Shown piece after piece: positions 34,381 to 46,990 of a DNA stretch of 64,000 nt. The DNA lies in NCBI GenBank assembly GCA_949130495.1, contig OX422210.1, positions 28,242,181-28,306,180 on the forward strand, read 5' to 3'. The stretch comes from Sambucus nigra (taxonomy: Eukaryota; Streptophyta; Magnoliopsida; Dipsacales; Adoxaceae). The notes under the pieces were generated by a model that made no database searches, was not told the origin of the DNA, and saw only the letters and a program-made list of their open reading frames with translations. Each line of letters opens with the position of its first letter. The first letter of the stretch is position 1. A program made the position numbers and the translations under genes.

Positions 34381-36939
34381 TCTATTTCTTCTATTTCCTA
34401 TTAGTGGCACCTGGTGTCAAGAGAACTCCCTCTATTAGGGAAGCCATTTTTTAAATTGAGGATTGTCAAATTCAATGGGGGAAATATCTTTGGGCTCCCT
34501 ATTTCGGGCCTGGAGATCACTTTTGAGCAGTGGCAAATCAATTCTCTAGTTCCCTTACCTCCAAGGAAGAAGATGTGAATCTTCTTGTGGGTGAGGATGA
34601 CGTCATTGAAAATTAGTCATACATACCTGATTCAACCATCACCAAATTTAGGGCTGAGACGGTGGGTTACCCTTATTCAAATGTTGAGTTTGAGTCTGTT
34701 GGCGACTCATGTAAAGGTTTGGTTACATGGACGAAGTATATCCATTTTAAGTATGCTAAACAACTGTCTCAGGTTGGTTTGTCCTCCATAATATTGTTCA
34801 TCACTCTTACCTTGTCCAAAAAACAACAGTTTCTTGAGGATGTTAGTCTCTCGTTTGAGCCACCGGATTCACACCTTCACTGCTGGCTGGGGGGTAATTC
34901 ACAGTCACCTTGCAGAATGTGTGTGAGCTCCTTGGTCTTGAAGATGATGGAACATATACCTTCTTTAAAGAATCTATCTCGGGAGACAAATCCAATGCTC
35001 GTAAGGAGTTAGGGGATTTTGTTAAGAAATGTATGAAACATATAAAAAAATGTACATTTTTGGAGATCATCAGGTACTTCTACTATATGGAGGATAAATC
35101 CAACGCCCAAGCTCGAGAGGCAACCGAGAATGACCCCAAGGGTAAGCATGTGTTTGTGATGCCTCACACTAGAGAGGGTTTTGAGAGTATTATTGAACTT
35201 GTCATCTACATCTAGATTAGTTTGTTGAGAATCTATCTACCGAAAAGCCCCACGATTATCCAAGGAGGGACCTCATCAATCTTGTCGTTCGATTAGCTTT
35301 TGGGGTGAAAGTTCCCTTAACTGCCATCACACTTGGCTTGAAAGGGTACAAATTGATTCGTCCAGGTCCATCTACAGGTTTGATGTATCAAAATATGCCA
35401 ATTATGTCCTCTTAACTTCTTTCATCTACATCAGGTTCCCCACTTATGCCCCTGTTGATTTTCTCCCTCAAAAACATGATATCAAGGATCCTCACATCCA
35501 TACTTGGAACAATAAACAATTTAAGAAGTCTTTCCATTCTATCAAGGCTCCTCGACACAGTTGGGATTAAGAACTTAGCCAGTTCCCTTTGAGTGTGTCC
35601 AATGAAAACATGCCCCTGAGCTACCTCCCTTGGCTCCAATTAGTGAGGCCATTTTAAAAAAGAAGAAGGGGCCTCCACTTCTCAACCTACTGAGGAGGTT
35701 GAAGATCTACATGTCCCTACTATATCTACTATTGGAGAGGATACGCCCCTTATTGCCTCCAGCATCGTAGTTGCCAAGGCTAAAAATAAAACCCCCTATA
35801 AAAATAAGAAAGTTCTTATCCCAAGCTACCCATAAGCACCTCCTCTAAGTCCAAAACTGACCCTTAACTATTTTATCAATGCTCTAACTTACTTGAGACA
35901 CTATTGAGGCACTGGGATCATGGTTTCTCAGTTTCTAGAGTGACTTTGGCCCATTAGATGGCTTCAAGGGGTATTTCTTTTACTCCCCCTTTTAGTGTGA
36001 CTCGTGAGTGGACAAAAGAGAACTAGGTCCAGCATAAGGACTGTTCAATATACTGAGGAGCATGAGGAGGGTGAAGATGATTTTGAGAAAGGTTTTGAAG
36101 TGGATAAGGAGTAAAAAAGTAAGATGAGGAAAAGGATGTCCAGTTGGTTCTCCCTTCTAGGAAACTACGTGGAATGTATTCAATCGATAATCTAGCTTCC
36201 CCCTGGTTGACTATACCATCTTGGATGATTTTACTATTGGAGATGATCAGCACAAGGAACAAGGGACGCTAAGCGCCCAACATCGTTCTTCCTAACAAAC
36301 ATAGCAACACTCTCCTCACCATACTCCACAACATTCTTCTCACCAAACTCCCTAGTATTCCTCTCATCAAACTCCACCTGATCACCATTCATCATCCCCA
36401 GTCCCAGAGGGGCATGTTCCCCTAGTTTTGGGCCCAACTCCCTCCTTGCCTGTTGTTCATGAGGAAATACTAGATGGTGAAGCAGGACAACCTCTAGTTG
36501 TTGACCCAATCTATGTGTAGTGAGTATTTTCTCTTTATTCGTGAACTATTTTGTGCCTTTACTCCACTGTTTTGCACTAACTAAATTTTTTCTTTTGATT
36601 CTTTGTGCTCGTAGGTTATTCCTATCGAGGAAGTTCCCATCAATACTTGTGGGGCCCTTATGGCGATTCCCCCAAGCCCACCATTAATGAGCAATTCTTA
36701 GTGGGGTTGTTTGGACCTATTATTTTATAAGGTAGGACAGGTGCCTGAGAGGAGGAGGTTGGTGATTAAGTTGAGGTTGAAGTAGCAGTTGAAAAGGCGA
36801 ATACTGCTGGAGTTTCTTCCAAAGAGGTATGCCTTGGCATGTATGTTTTTTGTACTAAGTTTTGTTGCATCAATGCCCAATTTACCTAGTCGAGCAACTA
36901 TTTAGGTCCTTTAGGTAAGTTGAGACTTTTTTAAGCAAC
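34380..36939 (+). pseudogene. Antisense PMD-like gene of Tat-2, first part
   Basis: The plus strand reads FESVGDSCKGLVTWTKYIHF, QVGLSSIILFI and, across a one-base frame error near 34,893, TFTAGWG then FTVTLQNVCELLGLEDDG. The last pattern (thr-x-thr-phe...Gly-Glu...Thr-x-x-Leu-x-x-Val...Leu-x-Gly-Leu) is the signature of the plant mobile domain (PMD, PF10536). Further blocks follow (NLVVRLAFGVKVPL near 35,280), then a region of low conservation. Intron-like borders occur at about 36,530 (gtgagt-like) to 36,614 (cgtag) and at about 36,827 (gtatgc). The gene is antisense to Tat-2 pol; its continuation lies beyond the Ogre insertion at 55,205. Confidence 0.65.
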
Positions 36940-36944
36940 CATGG
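36872..36944 (+). repeat. Left remnant of the 125-bp tandem array
   Basis: The 73 bases match the second half of the 125-bp unit at 54,744-55,170 (both have tgcccaatttacctagtcga and 'ttaggtaagtt'). The Ogre 5' LTR starts directly after it, so this is the part of the array left on the near side of the insertion. Its last five bases, CATGG, pair with CACGG (54,739-54,743) as a one-mismatch target duplication. Confidence 0.85.
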
Positions 36945-39145
36945 TGTAGACACCACATTCTAGGACCCCTAGCACTCCCCATTTTCACCACAAACCTAGG
37001 ACGCACTTCGAGTACTGATCTAGAGACCATTAGGCGCCCCCGAGCCCCATTTAACATCGGTCAACTCTTTCGTCGGAGTGAAATCTCTTTGAATCTTTTA
37101 AGGGCTCCGAATACCCTTTCCAGCGGTCCATCCCATACGTGAATCGGCATAACAGTTCGTACGAACGGACCATTTAACTGCCGCAAACTGATTTAGAGGC
37201 CATCGGGAGATTCCGGGCCCGAATTGACCCCAATAAACTCCATCGTCAGAGTGAGAGCTCTTTAAATCTTCGAACGGCATAACCGTTCGGATGAATGATC
37301 CATTTTCTCTTGAAAATTGATCCGGAGGCCATCAGGCACTCCCGAACTCCGTTTGACCTAAGTCAATTATTTAGCTTGAACGAGACAGAATGAATCGTCG
37401 AAGGGCACTGAATACCCTTTCTAACGATCCGCTCTGTGCGCGATTCGGACCTACGATACGGACGAATGATCCATTTTACTCTGAGAAGTCACCGGATGCT
37501 TTCGGGCCCCAATTGACCAAGGTCAACTTTTCGAACCGAGCTAAGCTCTTTGGAATGTCTAAGTACACATCCTAACCTTTCCAACAGTCTTCCTCATGCG
37601 CGATTATGACTTAGCATACAGACAAATAATTCGTTTGCGTTCGGCGATCTCCCGTCCAAAGGACCGGCGTGCGCTTTCGAGCCACATTTGATCCAAAGTC
37701 AACTCCCGGACCTGAAAGCGGTCCAAAGGAGACTCTCGAAGACCTCTGAAATACCTTTGTAATGGTATGCCTTGTGCGTGATTCGAATCAACGGTTTGTG
37801 CGCTATAGTCATTTTTCCAGAATAGTTTGCACGAGATTGCCAATTGGCAGGTCCTGAACCCTGCCTATCGGCACAGTGTGAAGGGTGACCTGCTGATAGG
37901 CACCCCCTGGGGTAGGCCGATTGGCACCCACCTTTTTCCCTATAAATAAGGGCCATGACCTGATTCCCTAACACACGACAAACCCATCAGCATCAGTGAT
38001 ATCAGCAACATTCTCTCGAAGTCAACGAAGTTCCATATGAGAAGTTCCATTCAAGCCTAAATACCCATCCTTTTCACACCCAATTTGGCAAATATCCTTC
38101 TCTCTCATAAACATCCGTCAACATTCAAAGGATTTCATCAAAGATCCAAGCTCAAGATCCAAGGAAGGTCCAATTCCTTCTCTCTCGCTTTTAAATCTCT
38201 TGTTTTTTGCATAAATTACTTTAGATTCATAATCTAGTTTCATTTTTTAGTTCATACACATTAACATCTACGCTTTTATTAGTATATTTCTCATACTTTA
38301 TTTTTCATAAAAAATCCAAAAATAAATAAAAGAGGGTTGCACCCGTAAATTTCGAATGGAATTATCCACCACACTTTTTTCAAAACCGAAAACATATTTT
38401 CTACATGTATAGACATAATAAAATTCCATTCGAATCTATGGGATAAAACCCACCCCTATTCTACATTCGAACTACGTGAACTTTGATGCCTTTATAGGCT
38501 ATGTAGGCGTCTCGGATTAATATCCGAGACTCAAGATTTTTCAAATTCTCAATTTCTCTTATTTTCCAAATTTCTCGAAATCCCTCATTTTTATACATAT
38601 ACATATAGTGTGCTTGTTCGCGTTTCATCCCACACATATTATCGTTACCCAGTAACGATCAATATCATGATGAAGGCTCATATTCTATCTTCTACATTTA
38701 TTATTATCTTGGGAATATTCCCGTGGATGACCTCACCCTATATTTTCCATGGTATGGGTCGAACGATTACAATCTCCATTATATAAACGCATACACACAC
38801 TTAACGGGAATAAAGGAAAATATTAACATCTGCCCATAAGAGATCGAAAGGGAGGGATGGGTGCCTAACACCTTCCCATTCCATAACTTAGCCCCAAACC
38901 TTCGATCTATTGGTTTTTTATGCATCAATTTCTCCTTTATGTCACTCTCTCAAAGTGGCAATATGTTCTTTTACCTGTTTTGTGCAAAATAGGCTGGCGA
39001 CTCCATCTCTTTACCTTAACCCCACACCGAAAACGATCGAAGCCACTTTTTGAAGAGAAGAGTGTGAGACCGCGAGGCAGTTCTTCCTCGAGGGATCCTC
39101 CTCCTTCCCCTCGGAATGAACATCGCGCCGCCCGGGATGGCCACA
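36945..39145 (+). repeat. 5' LTR of the Ogre-like element
   Basis: The LTR runs TGTAGACACC to GGCCACA. A TATA box (tataaataa) lies at 37,941-37,949. The first 900 bp (about 36,990-37,800) are built of some five degenerate copies of a unit of 130-165 bp, each with a 'gagaccatc-like gggcgc/ctcc' start, 'gaccaaggtcaactctt' and 'cggacgaatgatccatttt' words. LTR1 lacks about 21 bp near its start that LTR2 retains. Confidence 0.92.
37941..37949 (+). promoter_or_regulatory. TATA box of the Ogre 5' LTR
   Basis: The sequence tataaataa is preceded by a pyrimidine stretch and followed within 40 bp by 'cctaacacac'. The 3' LTR keeps the same motif near 53,540. It is the likely core promoter for sense transcription. 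Confidence 0.7.
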
Positions 39146-39146
39146 G

Positions 39147-39164
39147 TGGTGACTCCGCTGGGGA
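39147..39164 (+). promoter_or_regulatory. Primer binding site of the Ogre-like element
   Basis: tggtgactccgctgggga begins 1 bp after the LTR end. Ogre elements are reported to prime from tRNA-Arg; this sequence has the form expected of that site, but I could not align it to a tRNA here. Confidence 0.75.
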
Positions 39165-40587
39165 CTATTTTTAAGAGGGCTAGACTATATTTACATGTGT
39201 GTTTTAATCTTGTACATCCCCCACCCCATTTGCATGTTCCCCTTTATTATTCATGTGTACCTCATGCTTATGCTACTATTCATATACTTGTAGAAGATTC
39301 TCCATGTACACTTCACACCACGTGCACCTAGGAACACATATATCCAGATGTTGCACACATCACTTAGAAATCCATGCTTAGATGTCACTAGCACACACCT
39401 CCACTTGTATATATCCATGCTCACTTATCACACACTCACTTGTAGATAATTACACATCACTCACACATCATTTACCCATGCTTGGTATGATTTTACTATT
39501 GGTACTTGTACTTTGCTCCCTGTTTGGCATGATCAAGAAAAAGATAATCCCTCTATAAGATACTAATAAGAGAATCATGCATGATTCACACGACATCACC
39601 AAAGAGCATTGTTATTGACCAAATTTTATCCCGTAACTGGAGAGTCACTTCGTGATGGGCGTTGGTCCGACAGGTCGCAGTTAGCCTAAGCGATATGACT
39701 CTCACCTTACATTGGCCAAGTACCTTCGACGTATATCAAATGGTTCCCCCGCATCGTACCGCGTGACCAAAGTCATGACGAGAGGTATATCGCAGGGAAC
39801 TTGTTCGTGTACATCGAGTATATCTAATTCGCTCTCACACGTACTATCACCCTAAGGTATATAGTCATGCAATTCATGTATACACAGGTATATCAAATGG
39901 CTTGTCCACACGTACCGATTGCCCTCAAAAGCAAGACGTATATCGTGAAAATCACGCCAAAGGGGGGGAACCCTTTCCAATTCACCCAACCAAACTGCAT
40001 ACCCACATATAGGTGTCAAGCCTAGGACACACATGTTAGATTTTCGGTTTCGACATGAAACTCTACCTAAATTTTGGGTCGACCTACTGCCCAAATTTTT
40101 GCGCAATTTCTAAAAACGGGACCCTGGCCATGAGCCTGGTTACAAGTCAAACCATAGTTTTACATATGTTGCAAACTCAATTTTTCCAGGCTCGGGTCCC
40201 ATCTGGCATTTTATTTTGCATTTAGGTAAACTTAATACAAGTGAGATGCTAATAAACATAATAACCATGCTGAGACCCGTCTCTCGTCTTTTCCTCTTTC
40301 ATTTTCATCAAAAATACCCAAAAAAAAATCATTCTTTTCCCTCAAAACAAAAAAGAGAAAACATTTTCGTCTTCATTTTATCCAAAAATGTCAAAAATAT
40401 TTTCCTCCTTTTTTAAAAATAACGAATTCCCTTCTTCTCTTTCGAAAATAAATTCCAATTTTTCTCCTCGTCAGGTCGATCACATACCCTTGGCCTGGCT
40501 CCCTATTGGGTTCGGTCTTCAGTCGAACCGCCTCAAAGTTCTGTCAGTCCCCTTACTTCCTCCAAGTCCGAGACTCACCCGCCATCC
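39165..40587 (+). other. Ogre 5' untranslated region
   Basis: The leader between PBS and gag is 1.4 kb long. It is A/C-rich with many 'cacttgt', 'cacacatc' and 'atatatcc' words and has no coding motif. Some Ogre elements carry an extra sense gene in this position; I see no trace of one. Confidence 0.6.
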
Positions 40588-41620
40588 ATGGATATCAAGA
40601 ATCAAGTGCCGAATGTACGCCCAACTTTGTTGATAGTTCTAGCTCAGCTCACTACCAAAATTGATAACCTTCAAAACGAGGTTCATGAGATGCAAAGAAT
40701 CTGGATCCCTGTCCCCAAAGATCCTGAGGTCATTTTCCCTCGCGCCATGGGTTCGCTTGCACCCGATCCTATTTGGGTCCCTGAAGAGTACCGTTATGCT
40801 CCACGTGCTCCTCCTGCTAATGGGCCGCCACCATCCCAACTTCCTATGCTAAACCTTGCTCAGACCGGGGCTAATTTACAAGTAACTATTGATCTGAAAG
40901 AGGAAGAACTGAAAAAGGTCAAGGAAGACTTCAAGATGTTAACTAAGAAATTCGACTAGGTCAGAATATATGGGAACTACATGGACTACACCCACATATC
41001 TCCCAATCCTAAAGCCAAGTTACCAAGAAAATTCAAAATGCCTAATATCGAGAAGTTTGGAGGCAGTGGACCCCCGATAGTTCATCTCCGTAGCTATCAC
41101 CGAGTCATAACTCTCCTAGGGGCTTTCGAAGAAATAATGGCTCAAATGTTCCTGCAGACTTTGAAAGATAGCGAAATCCATTGTTTCCCATCCCTTAAAG
41201 AATCCAAAATCCGTAGTTGGGAAGATGTTGCCCTTGAGTTCATGTCACAGTCAAAGTACAACGAGGAGCTAGAGGTTACCCGCCGTGACTTAGAGCTATT
41301 TGAATAGAATCTTGGGGAATCAGTCAGCAACTTCATAGCAAGATGGAGAGAAAAAGCACCTACCATGACCAGTCAGCCTTCCGAATAAAAGCAAGTCAAC
41401 ATTGTGAAGAAGAACTTCCTACCTCATATTCGAGCAATAATGGGAGGACAAAACTACCTTCACATACGAGCCTTATGAGAAATAGGAGTAGAAATCAAAG
41501 AAGGTCTTGCCAAGACATAAGTTAAATTGAAGAAAACCCCTAGACAGTTTGATCCTAGAAAGTTTGAAAAACATGGTAGTACCGCAGTTTCTACTATCAA
41601 CGACATCCCTCAACCACACC
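40588..41620 (+). pseudogene. gag: Ogre gag
   Basis: The likely ATG is at 40,588. The N-terminal part (MDIKNQVPNVRPTL...) contains a coiled-coil-like stretch and ends in DLKEEELKKVKEDFKML. After a TAG at 40,957 the same frame resumes with PRKFKMPNIEKFGGSGPPIVHL, the conserved start of the Tat/Ogre capsid, and SLKESKIRSWEDVALEFMSQ. A second in-frame TAG (41,305) precedes NLGESVSNFIARWREKAP, the conserved ESF-x-x-[YF]-x-x-RWRE block. Further stops (TAA, TGA) follow, then a frame change before protease. Capsid formation is the family role; this copy cannot make it. Confidence 0.85.
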
Positions 41621-41630
41621 GAAAGAAGCA

Positions 41631-42260
41631 GTGAACCTAGTTGGATCATTGACCTCTACTCGAATGCTCTCCTTTTCTGAAGAAGAAATCACTAAAACTA
41701 GTCCCAACCATAATCATGTTCTTAATATCTCTGTTGAAATTGTGGGAAAAATTGTCCCCCTCTCCCTCGTCAATAACGGATCAGCTCTAAATGTTTGCCC
41801 ATTAAGAACCCTCAATTTCCTGGGATTAAAAGTGAGCGGCCTTGCTCCAACCTCTGTTATCGTATGTGCCTATGACGACACTCGTTGATAAGTAATGGGA
41901 TCTATCAAGCTTGCAATAGGGGTTATATCTTTAAATCATGTTGTTGAATTCCAAGTCATCGACATCCCAGCCTATTTCAATCTGCTGCTCAAACGATCGT
42001 GGCTCCACAGTATCAAAAGTGTGTCTTCTTCCCTTCATCAAAAATTAAAGTTCTTAGCTAATGGATAAGTTATCACCATCTTGGGAGACAGTGACAACAC
42101 CGAGAATGCAAGCACCAATAATTCGATACTTGATATACAACACGGGGTAAACGATATGCTGCTATCAGGCTTGCAAGTTGAACCAATCCTACTCCCAGCA
42201 TGGGATGACTTCAAAGGCATGGTTTGTCTAGGATATGATCCTCATGGAAACGTCAATGTA
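41631..42260 (+). pseudogene. Ogre aspartic protease
   Basis: The frame contains MLSFSEEEIT (family: FSDEEIP), NHVLNISVEI, then the active site LVNNGSALNVCPLRTLNFLG. In Ogre proteases this reads VDNGSALNV, so the catalytic aspartate has become asparagine (one G-to-A change). The C-terminal half (about 41,900-42,250) has FQVIDI and the 'LLKRSWLHS' block where family members read LLGRPW-IHS. There are stops between the two halves. Confidence 0.8.
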
Positions 42261-43200
42261 ATCTAAATGTTCAAGAATATGTACTTCATGCCTAGACTGG
42301 GGCTAGAGCAAAGACAACACGGGATAACTTAACCTATTATATTGAAGGAGGACTTTCCTCCCTGTGGTTGGGCTATCAACCATCAAAATAAGAACTCAGA
42401 TTGATCTGTAAGTTGCGACTAAAGAGGAAGTTAGAAAGCAACAGAACTATCTCGGGAGATTCCCTAAATGGAAGATTCATTAGAGAGGGTGAATATTTCC
42501 CCTTCTGCGACTTCCCTGAACCTTGGTATGACCCTGTAGACAAGATGATGAAATCAAGAATGGAGATCTTTTTTCAAGACATCTACCCATGGGCCGAAAG
42601 TTCCCAGCGCTATGTGCAACCACTCACTGAGGAGATCGTAGCTGATATCGGGAATTTTGAGGACAACGACTCCGAGGACTCTTTTAACTTGTAAACACTG
42701 GGGTGGCACTCTGCATGATCCACTCAGGGACTATATCATCCAATCCATCCTACCTCATCAAAGATGCTGATTCACCTCTTCTTAACTGGCTTGCTACACC
42801 TGTGCCACCTGCTAATATTCAACCTAACCCTGATGTTTATCCCCTTTCCACTTTAGTTGTTTCCTCTGATTCTGATGTAATCGAGACCTCCTATGATGAG
42901 GTTCTCTATGTTGTTTTTTCGATCAATAAAATAAACGAAGATTTTGAGTATCTTGTTGTGCCTTACATTAATTGTCTTAATTATAATCAAATTCCTGATG
43001 ATGATGACTTTGCAAATGAACAATTCATAACTGATCTAAATAAGGATAATAAGAAACAACATAATAACTTTCAAGCTAATGAAGATGAAATTGTTGTTAT
43101 TAATCTCGGTTCTAGTGGGAAAATGCACGAGAGTAGGATAGGGGCTACCCTTGATGAGCACGAGTGCACGTAACTTGAATAACTACTGAAGGAATTTGTC
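42261..43200 (+). pseudogene. Ogre protease-RT linker
   Basis: Two open frames here (42,401-42,694 and 42,703-43,173) correspond to the long linker of Ogre pol. The first has GRFIREGEYFPFCDFPEPWY, matching the family pattern with G-x-x-x-x-F-C-G-F-P-E-P-[WF]; the second is acidic and ends VVINLGSSGKMHESRIGATL, the start of the RT-proximal block. In some Ogre elements an intron has been described between protease and RT; I cannot decide whether one existed here. Confidence 0.7.
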
Positions 43201-44360
43201 GATGTCTTCGCATGGTCCTATGATAATATGCTCGGCATTGACCTTGAGATAGCACAACATAAGATTCCAACTCTCCCAAAATACAAACCAGTCAAATATA
43301 ATATGTGAAAGCTCCACACTGAATGGTCATTGAAAGTAAAAAAGAAGTAGTCAAGCAACTGAATGTGGGCTTCATTCATGTGATCGAATATCCTACATGG
43401 CTAACCATTATCATACCCGTGTCAAAATCAGGAGGAAAGGTTCACATGTGTGTCGACTACCAAGACTTGAACAAAGCCTCTCCGAAGGATGATTACCCGC
43501 TACCCAATATCGATATGATTATAGACAACACAACCAGACATGCTCTCAAGTCATTCATCGACGGGTTTGTCGGATATAACCAGATCAAGATGCACCCTGA
43601 TCATCAAGAGAAAACCTCATTCATCACCCCTTGGGGAACCTTTTGCTATACTTTCATGCCATGTGGTCTAAAAAATGTAGGGGCTACCAACCAAAAAGCT
43701 GCCACAACCATTATGTATGATCTGATAAACATGGAAGTCGAGGTCTATGTAGATGACCTGATTATCAAGTCCAAGACTAGAAAAGGCCATGTTCTCTCTC
43801 TCCGAAAATTCTTTGAATGACTGCGACAGTACCAAATCTCGCTTAACCCACAGAAATGTGTCTTTGACGTTACTAAAGGAAAACTCTTAAAATTCATGAT
43901 AATTGAGAAAGGGATAGAAGCAGATCCTTCTAAGCTAAAATCCATACTTAAGATGCCACCTCCTCGAACGGAGAAAGAAGTCTGAGTATTCTTTGGGGAA
44001 TTACAGTACATCAGTCGATTCATCAGCCAAATGACTTCCATCTGTGAACCCATCTTCAAACTCCTCCCAAAAGATTCAACCAATGTCTAGAACGAGGCTT
44101 GCCAAGAAGCCTTCGATCGAATTAAGCAATATCTAACCTGACCTTTGGTGCTCATTCCACCACAATCGGGTCTTCCCTTACTCCTATACCTAACCATGAC
44201 CGATACTACAGCAGGGGCTTCGCTATCCCAATACCTTGAATAAACCAACAAAAATAAAGCCATCTACTATGCTAGTAAAAAATTGGTCGGTTAGAAAGTT
44301 AACTACACCACCTTAGAAAAAGTATGTGTCACTTTTGTCTGGGTTACCCAAAAGTTACGG
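43195..44360 (+). pseudogene. Ogre RT and first RNase H
   Basis: Begins with the block FVDVFAWSYDNMLGID. RT fingers and palm: EYPTWLTIIIPVSKSGGKVH, MCVDYQDLNKASPKDDYPLP, GYNQIKMHPDHQEKTSF and the catalytic box EVYVDDLIIKSK (about 43,740-43,775), with the aspartates intact. Family members show MPFGLKNAGATYQ; here it reads MPCGLKNVGATNQ. A TGA at 43,818 ends the open stretch, and the connection and RNase H (YYASKKLVG near 44,265) follow in pieces. Confidence 0.85.
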
Positions 44361-44935
44361 AACTACATGCTTGCCTTCACCATCAGAATTGTATCCCGAA
44401 TGGATCCCATCAAGCGCCTACTCGATAAGCCCACACTATCCAGCCGAATGGCCCATTATTTGATGCTTCTAGCTGAATTTGATATCACCTATGTCACACA
44501 AAAAGCTATGAAAGGAAGATCCAACTCTAACTACCTTGCTAATTACCCTATGGAAGAAGCCGATGTCTGGATTTTCGAATTCCCAAAAGAGAATATCCTT
44601 TACGCCTACCAAGAAGATCTTCGATGGCAAATGTTCTTTAACGACGCTACCAACAGAAAAGGATATGTCATTGGAATCCCCCTAATTGCCCCTGATGACT
44701 CCCACACTCCCATTGCCATCAAATTGGATTTCTCCTGCACTAACAACATGACTGAATACGAGGCATGCACGGTAGGCCTCAAAGTTGCCCTTAAGAAAGC
44801 AATCCGATATCTCTATGTCTATGGGGATTCATCCCTCATCATCGGGCAAGTACTCAGGAAATGGAAAGTCAATGATGAGAAACTCTTACCCTTCCATGCC
44901 CACCTTGAAGAACTAGCTTCCCTATTCCAATAGAT
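44361..44935 (+). pseudogene. Ogre RNase H end and archaeal-type RNase H
   Basis: The open frame 44,367-44,933 contains the end of the first RNase H (RMDPIKRLLDKPTLSSRMAH) and then the second, Tat-specific RNase H: MFFNDATNRKGYVIGI, CTNNMTEYEACTVGLKVALK and YLYVYGDSSLIIGQV. Catalytic positions of the family (Asp in FDGA/FNDA, Glu in EYEA, Asp in GDS) are visible. The dual RNase H is a hallmark of the Tat lineage. Confidence 0.85.
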
Positions 44936-46375
44936 CACCTTTCACTACCTGCCCCGAGCAAAAAACAATCTGGATGACACCCTTGCCACCTTAGCCTCCA
45001 TGATTGACATACCTAAAGGAATAACCATGGCCCCCTTCCTTGTCCAAAAATAAGACAAACCAACCCACTGCTACCACATCGAGCTCAACACGGAGGAAGA
45101 ACTTAAAATAGCCAACACTATGCCTCCTCATACACGGTAGGTATCTCCAAGGAGCCGATAAGAAAGACCGAGCAACTCTTCGCAGATTGGCCGCTCAGTA
45201 CATTGTCTGTGATAAATCACTATTTAAGAGAAACTTCGATGGAACCCATTTACACTACATCGCAGGGGCTGACATTGAAGAAATGATGCAGAAAATCCAC
45301 AATGGGGAATGCGAACCCCACATGAATGGCCATATGCTCTCCAAAAAGATCATTCAACAGGTATACTACTGGACCACTATGGTTCAGGACTGCACAACCT
45401 ACGTTCGAAGATGTCTCAAATGCTAGTAGTTCCCCGACCTATAATATCTGCCTCACCGAGAATTATACAACATGACTTATGCCTGTTCGTTTTCCACATG
45501 GGGCATCAACATCATAGGGAAAGTTACACCGAAGACATCCAATGAGAATGGGTCCATCCTAGTCGCTATTGACTACTTCACTAAATGGGTCAAAGTCGAG
45601 TCATACGCAATTTTGAATGCCAAGAAGGTCACCAAATTCATCAAGAAAAATAGCATCTGTTGATATGGGGTCCCACACGAGCTGGTATCAGACAATGGGT
45701 TACATTTTGAGTCAAAAATTATGAAAGTGGCCGACGAGTATGGAATTCAGAGAAATAAATCCTCTCCATATTAACCTTAGACCAACGGAGCAGTCGAAGA
45801 AGCCAATAAGAAACCTAAAGCCATCATCAACAAGATGACTGAAAGTTATCGTGATTAGGCCGATAGGATCCCTTACCACACTTCAGTTCGAACCTACACT
45901 GGGGCTACCCCTTACTCTCTAGTCTACGATATGGAAGTAGTCCTACCCCTAGAGTTAGAAAAACCATCACTATGCGCCATGTTTGAAAGCAAGGTCAGCG
46001 AAGAAGACTGGCACCAAAACCGTCTTAATGAGCTGACCCTCCTAGACGAAAGGAGATTAAAAGTCTATATCACATACAAGGTACCATCGACGTATGCATG
46101 ATCATTCAATAAGAGAGTCAAGGACCACGGTGTCCGAGAAGGGGACTTATCTCTCAAAGAAATAGTAGAGCCCATATGGGACCCCAGATGGAAATTCAAG
46201 CCTAATTAGAGCTGACGCTATATTGTGAAGAAGATCCTGTCGGGCGGCACCGCTATGTTCACCGACCTCGGTGAAGAAGAAATGGTGCGTCCTGTCAACC
46301 TCGACCGTCTCAAGAAATTCTACCCCTAGTCCGAAATCTCGACGCGCTACGACTCTTCTCATATCCCTTCTAAAA
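44936..46375 (+). pseudogene. Ogre integrase
   Basis: The HHCC zinc finger lies in 45,187-45,426 (MNGHMLSKKIIQQVYYWTTM and CTTYVRRCLKC). The core has WGINIIGKVTPKTSNENGS, LVAIDYFTKWVKVESYA and, after a stop, YGVPHELVSDNG (about 45,665-45,700). The expected glutamate block appears as TNGAVEEANK (about 45,781-45,810). The C-terminal domain ends GGTAMFTDLGEEEMVRPVNL and LDRLKKFYP. TAG and TAA codons occur between blocks. Integrase would join the DNA copy to the genome; this one is broken. Confidence 0.85.
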
Positions 46376-46990
46376 AAATAAATAAAAAATAAAAAAAATT
46401 CTTATTTTCTCCCTACCCAGAACTATGTGAGCCTGATCCTCTAAAAACATTTCAAAAATGAATTTTAATTTTTTTCAAAAACCCCTCCGAGGTACGTAGG
46501 CAGACCATCACTTCACATGAGTGCAACCCCCTTCTTTTTCACAAAATGCTATTCTTTTCTTATCCCCGAGAACGACAGTTCATTTTAACATATACATGAA
46601 CAAAAGGATTATGTATGCCTTAGAGATTGGTATGGATAATTCAAAATTCAAAAAGTCATCAGGAGGCACAACTAGATGATCAAAAGCTTATTTATTTCAT
46701 TAACTGAGATTTCGTATGATTACATCGGCAGAAAGAGTCAAACGACTTCCCTGGCCAACACTACACCTACTAAAAAACTCCAGATAATAACAAGCCCCAC
46801 TACTCCTGAAAATCCCTCCAATCATTCCCACAAAGCACAAAATCATACCTATTACAAAGAGCATCCTGAAGCCCTACCCGCAGCTATCAGAGGAACTAAC
46901 ACCATCATCACCTTCATCCTTGGCTCCCTAAACCTCCCCTGCCAGAATGGAGTATCGCAGACGCTCCATGGAGTGATAAGACCAGACTAG
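46376..46990. other. Ogre spacer between pol and antisense genes
   Basis: A-rich sequence after the integrase stop, where the sense pol and the antisense DUF7745-like gene converge. There is no conserved block. Polyadenylation signals for both strands might lie here, but none stands out. Confidence 0.4.
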
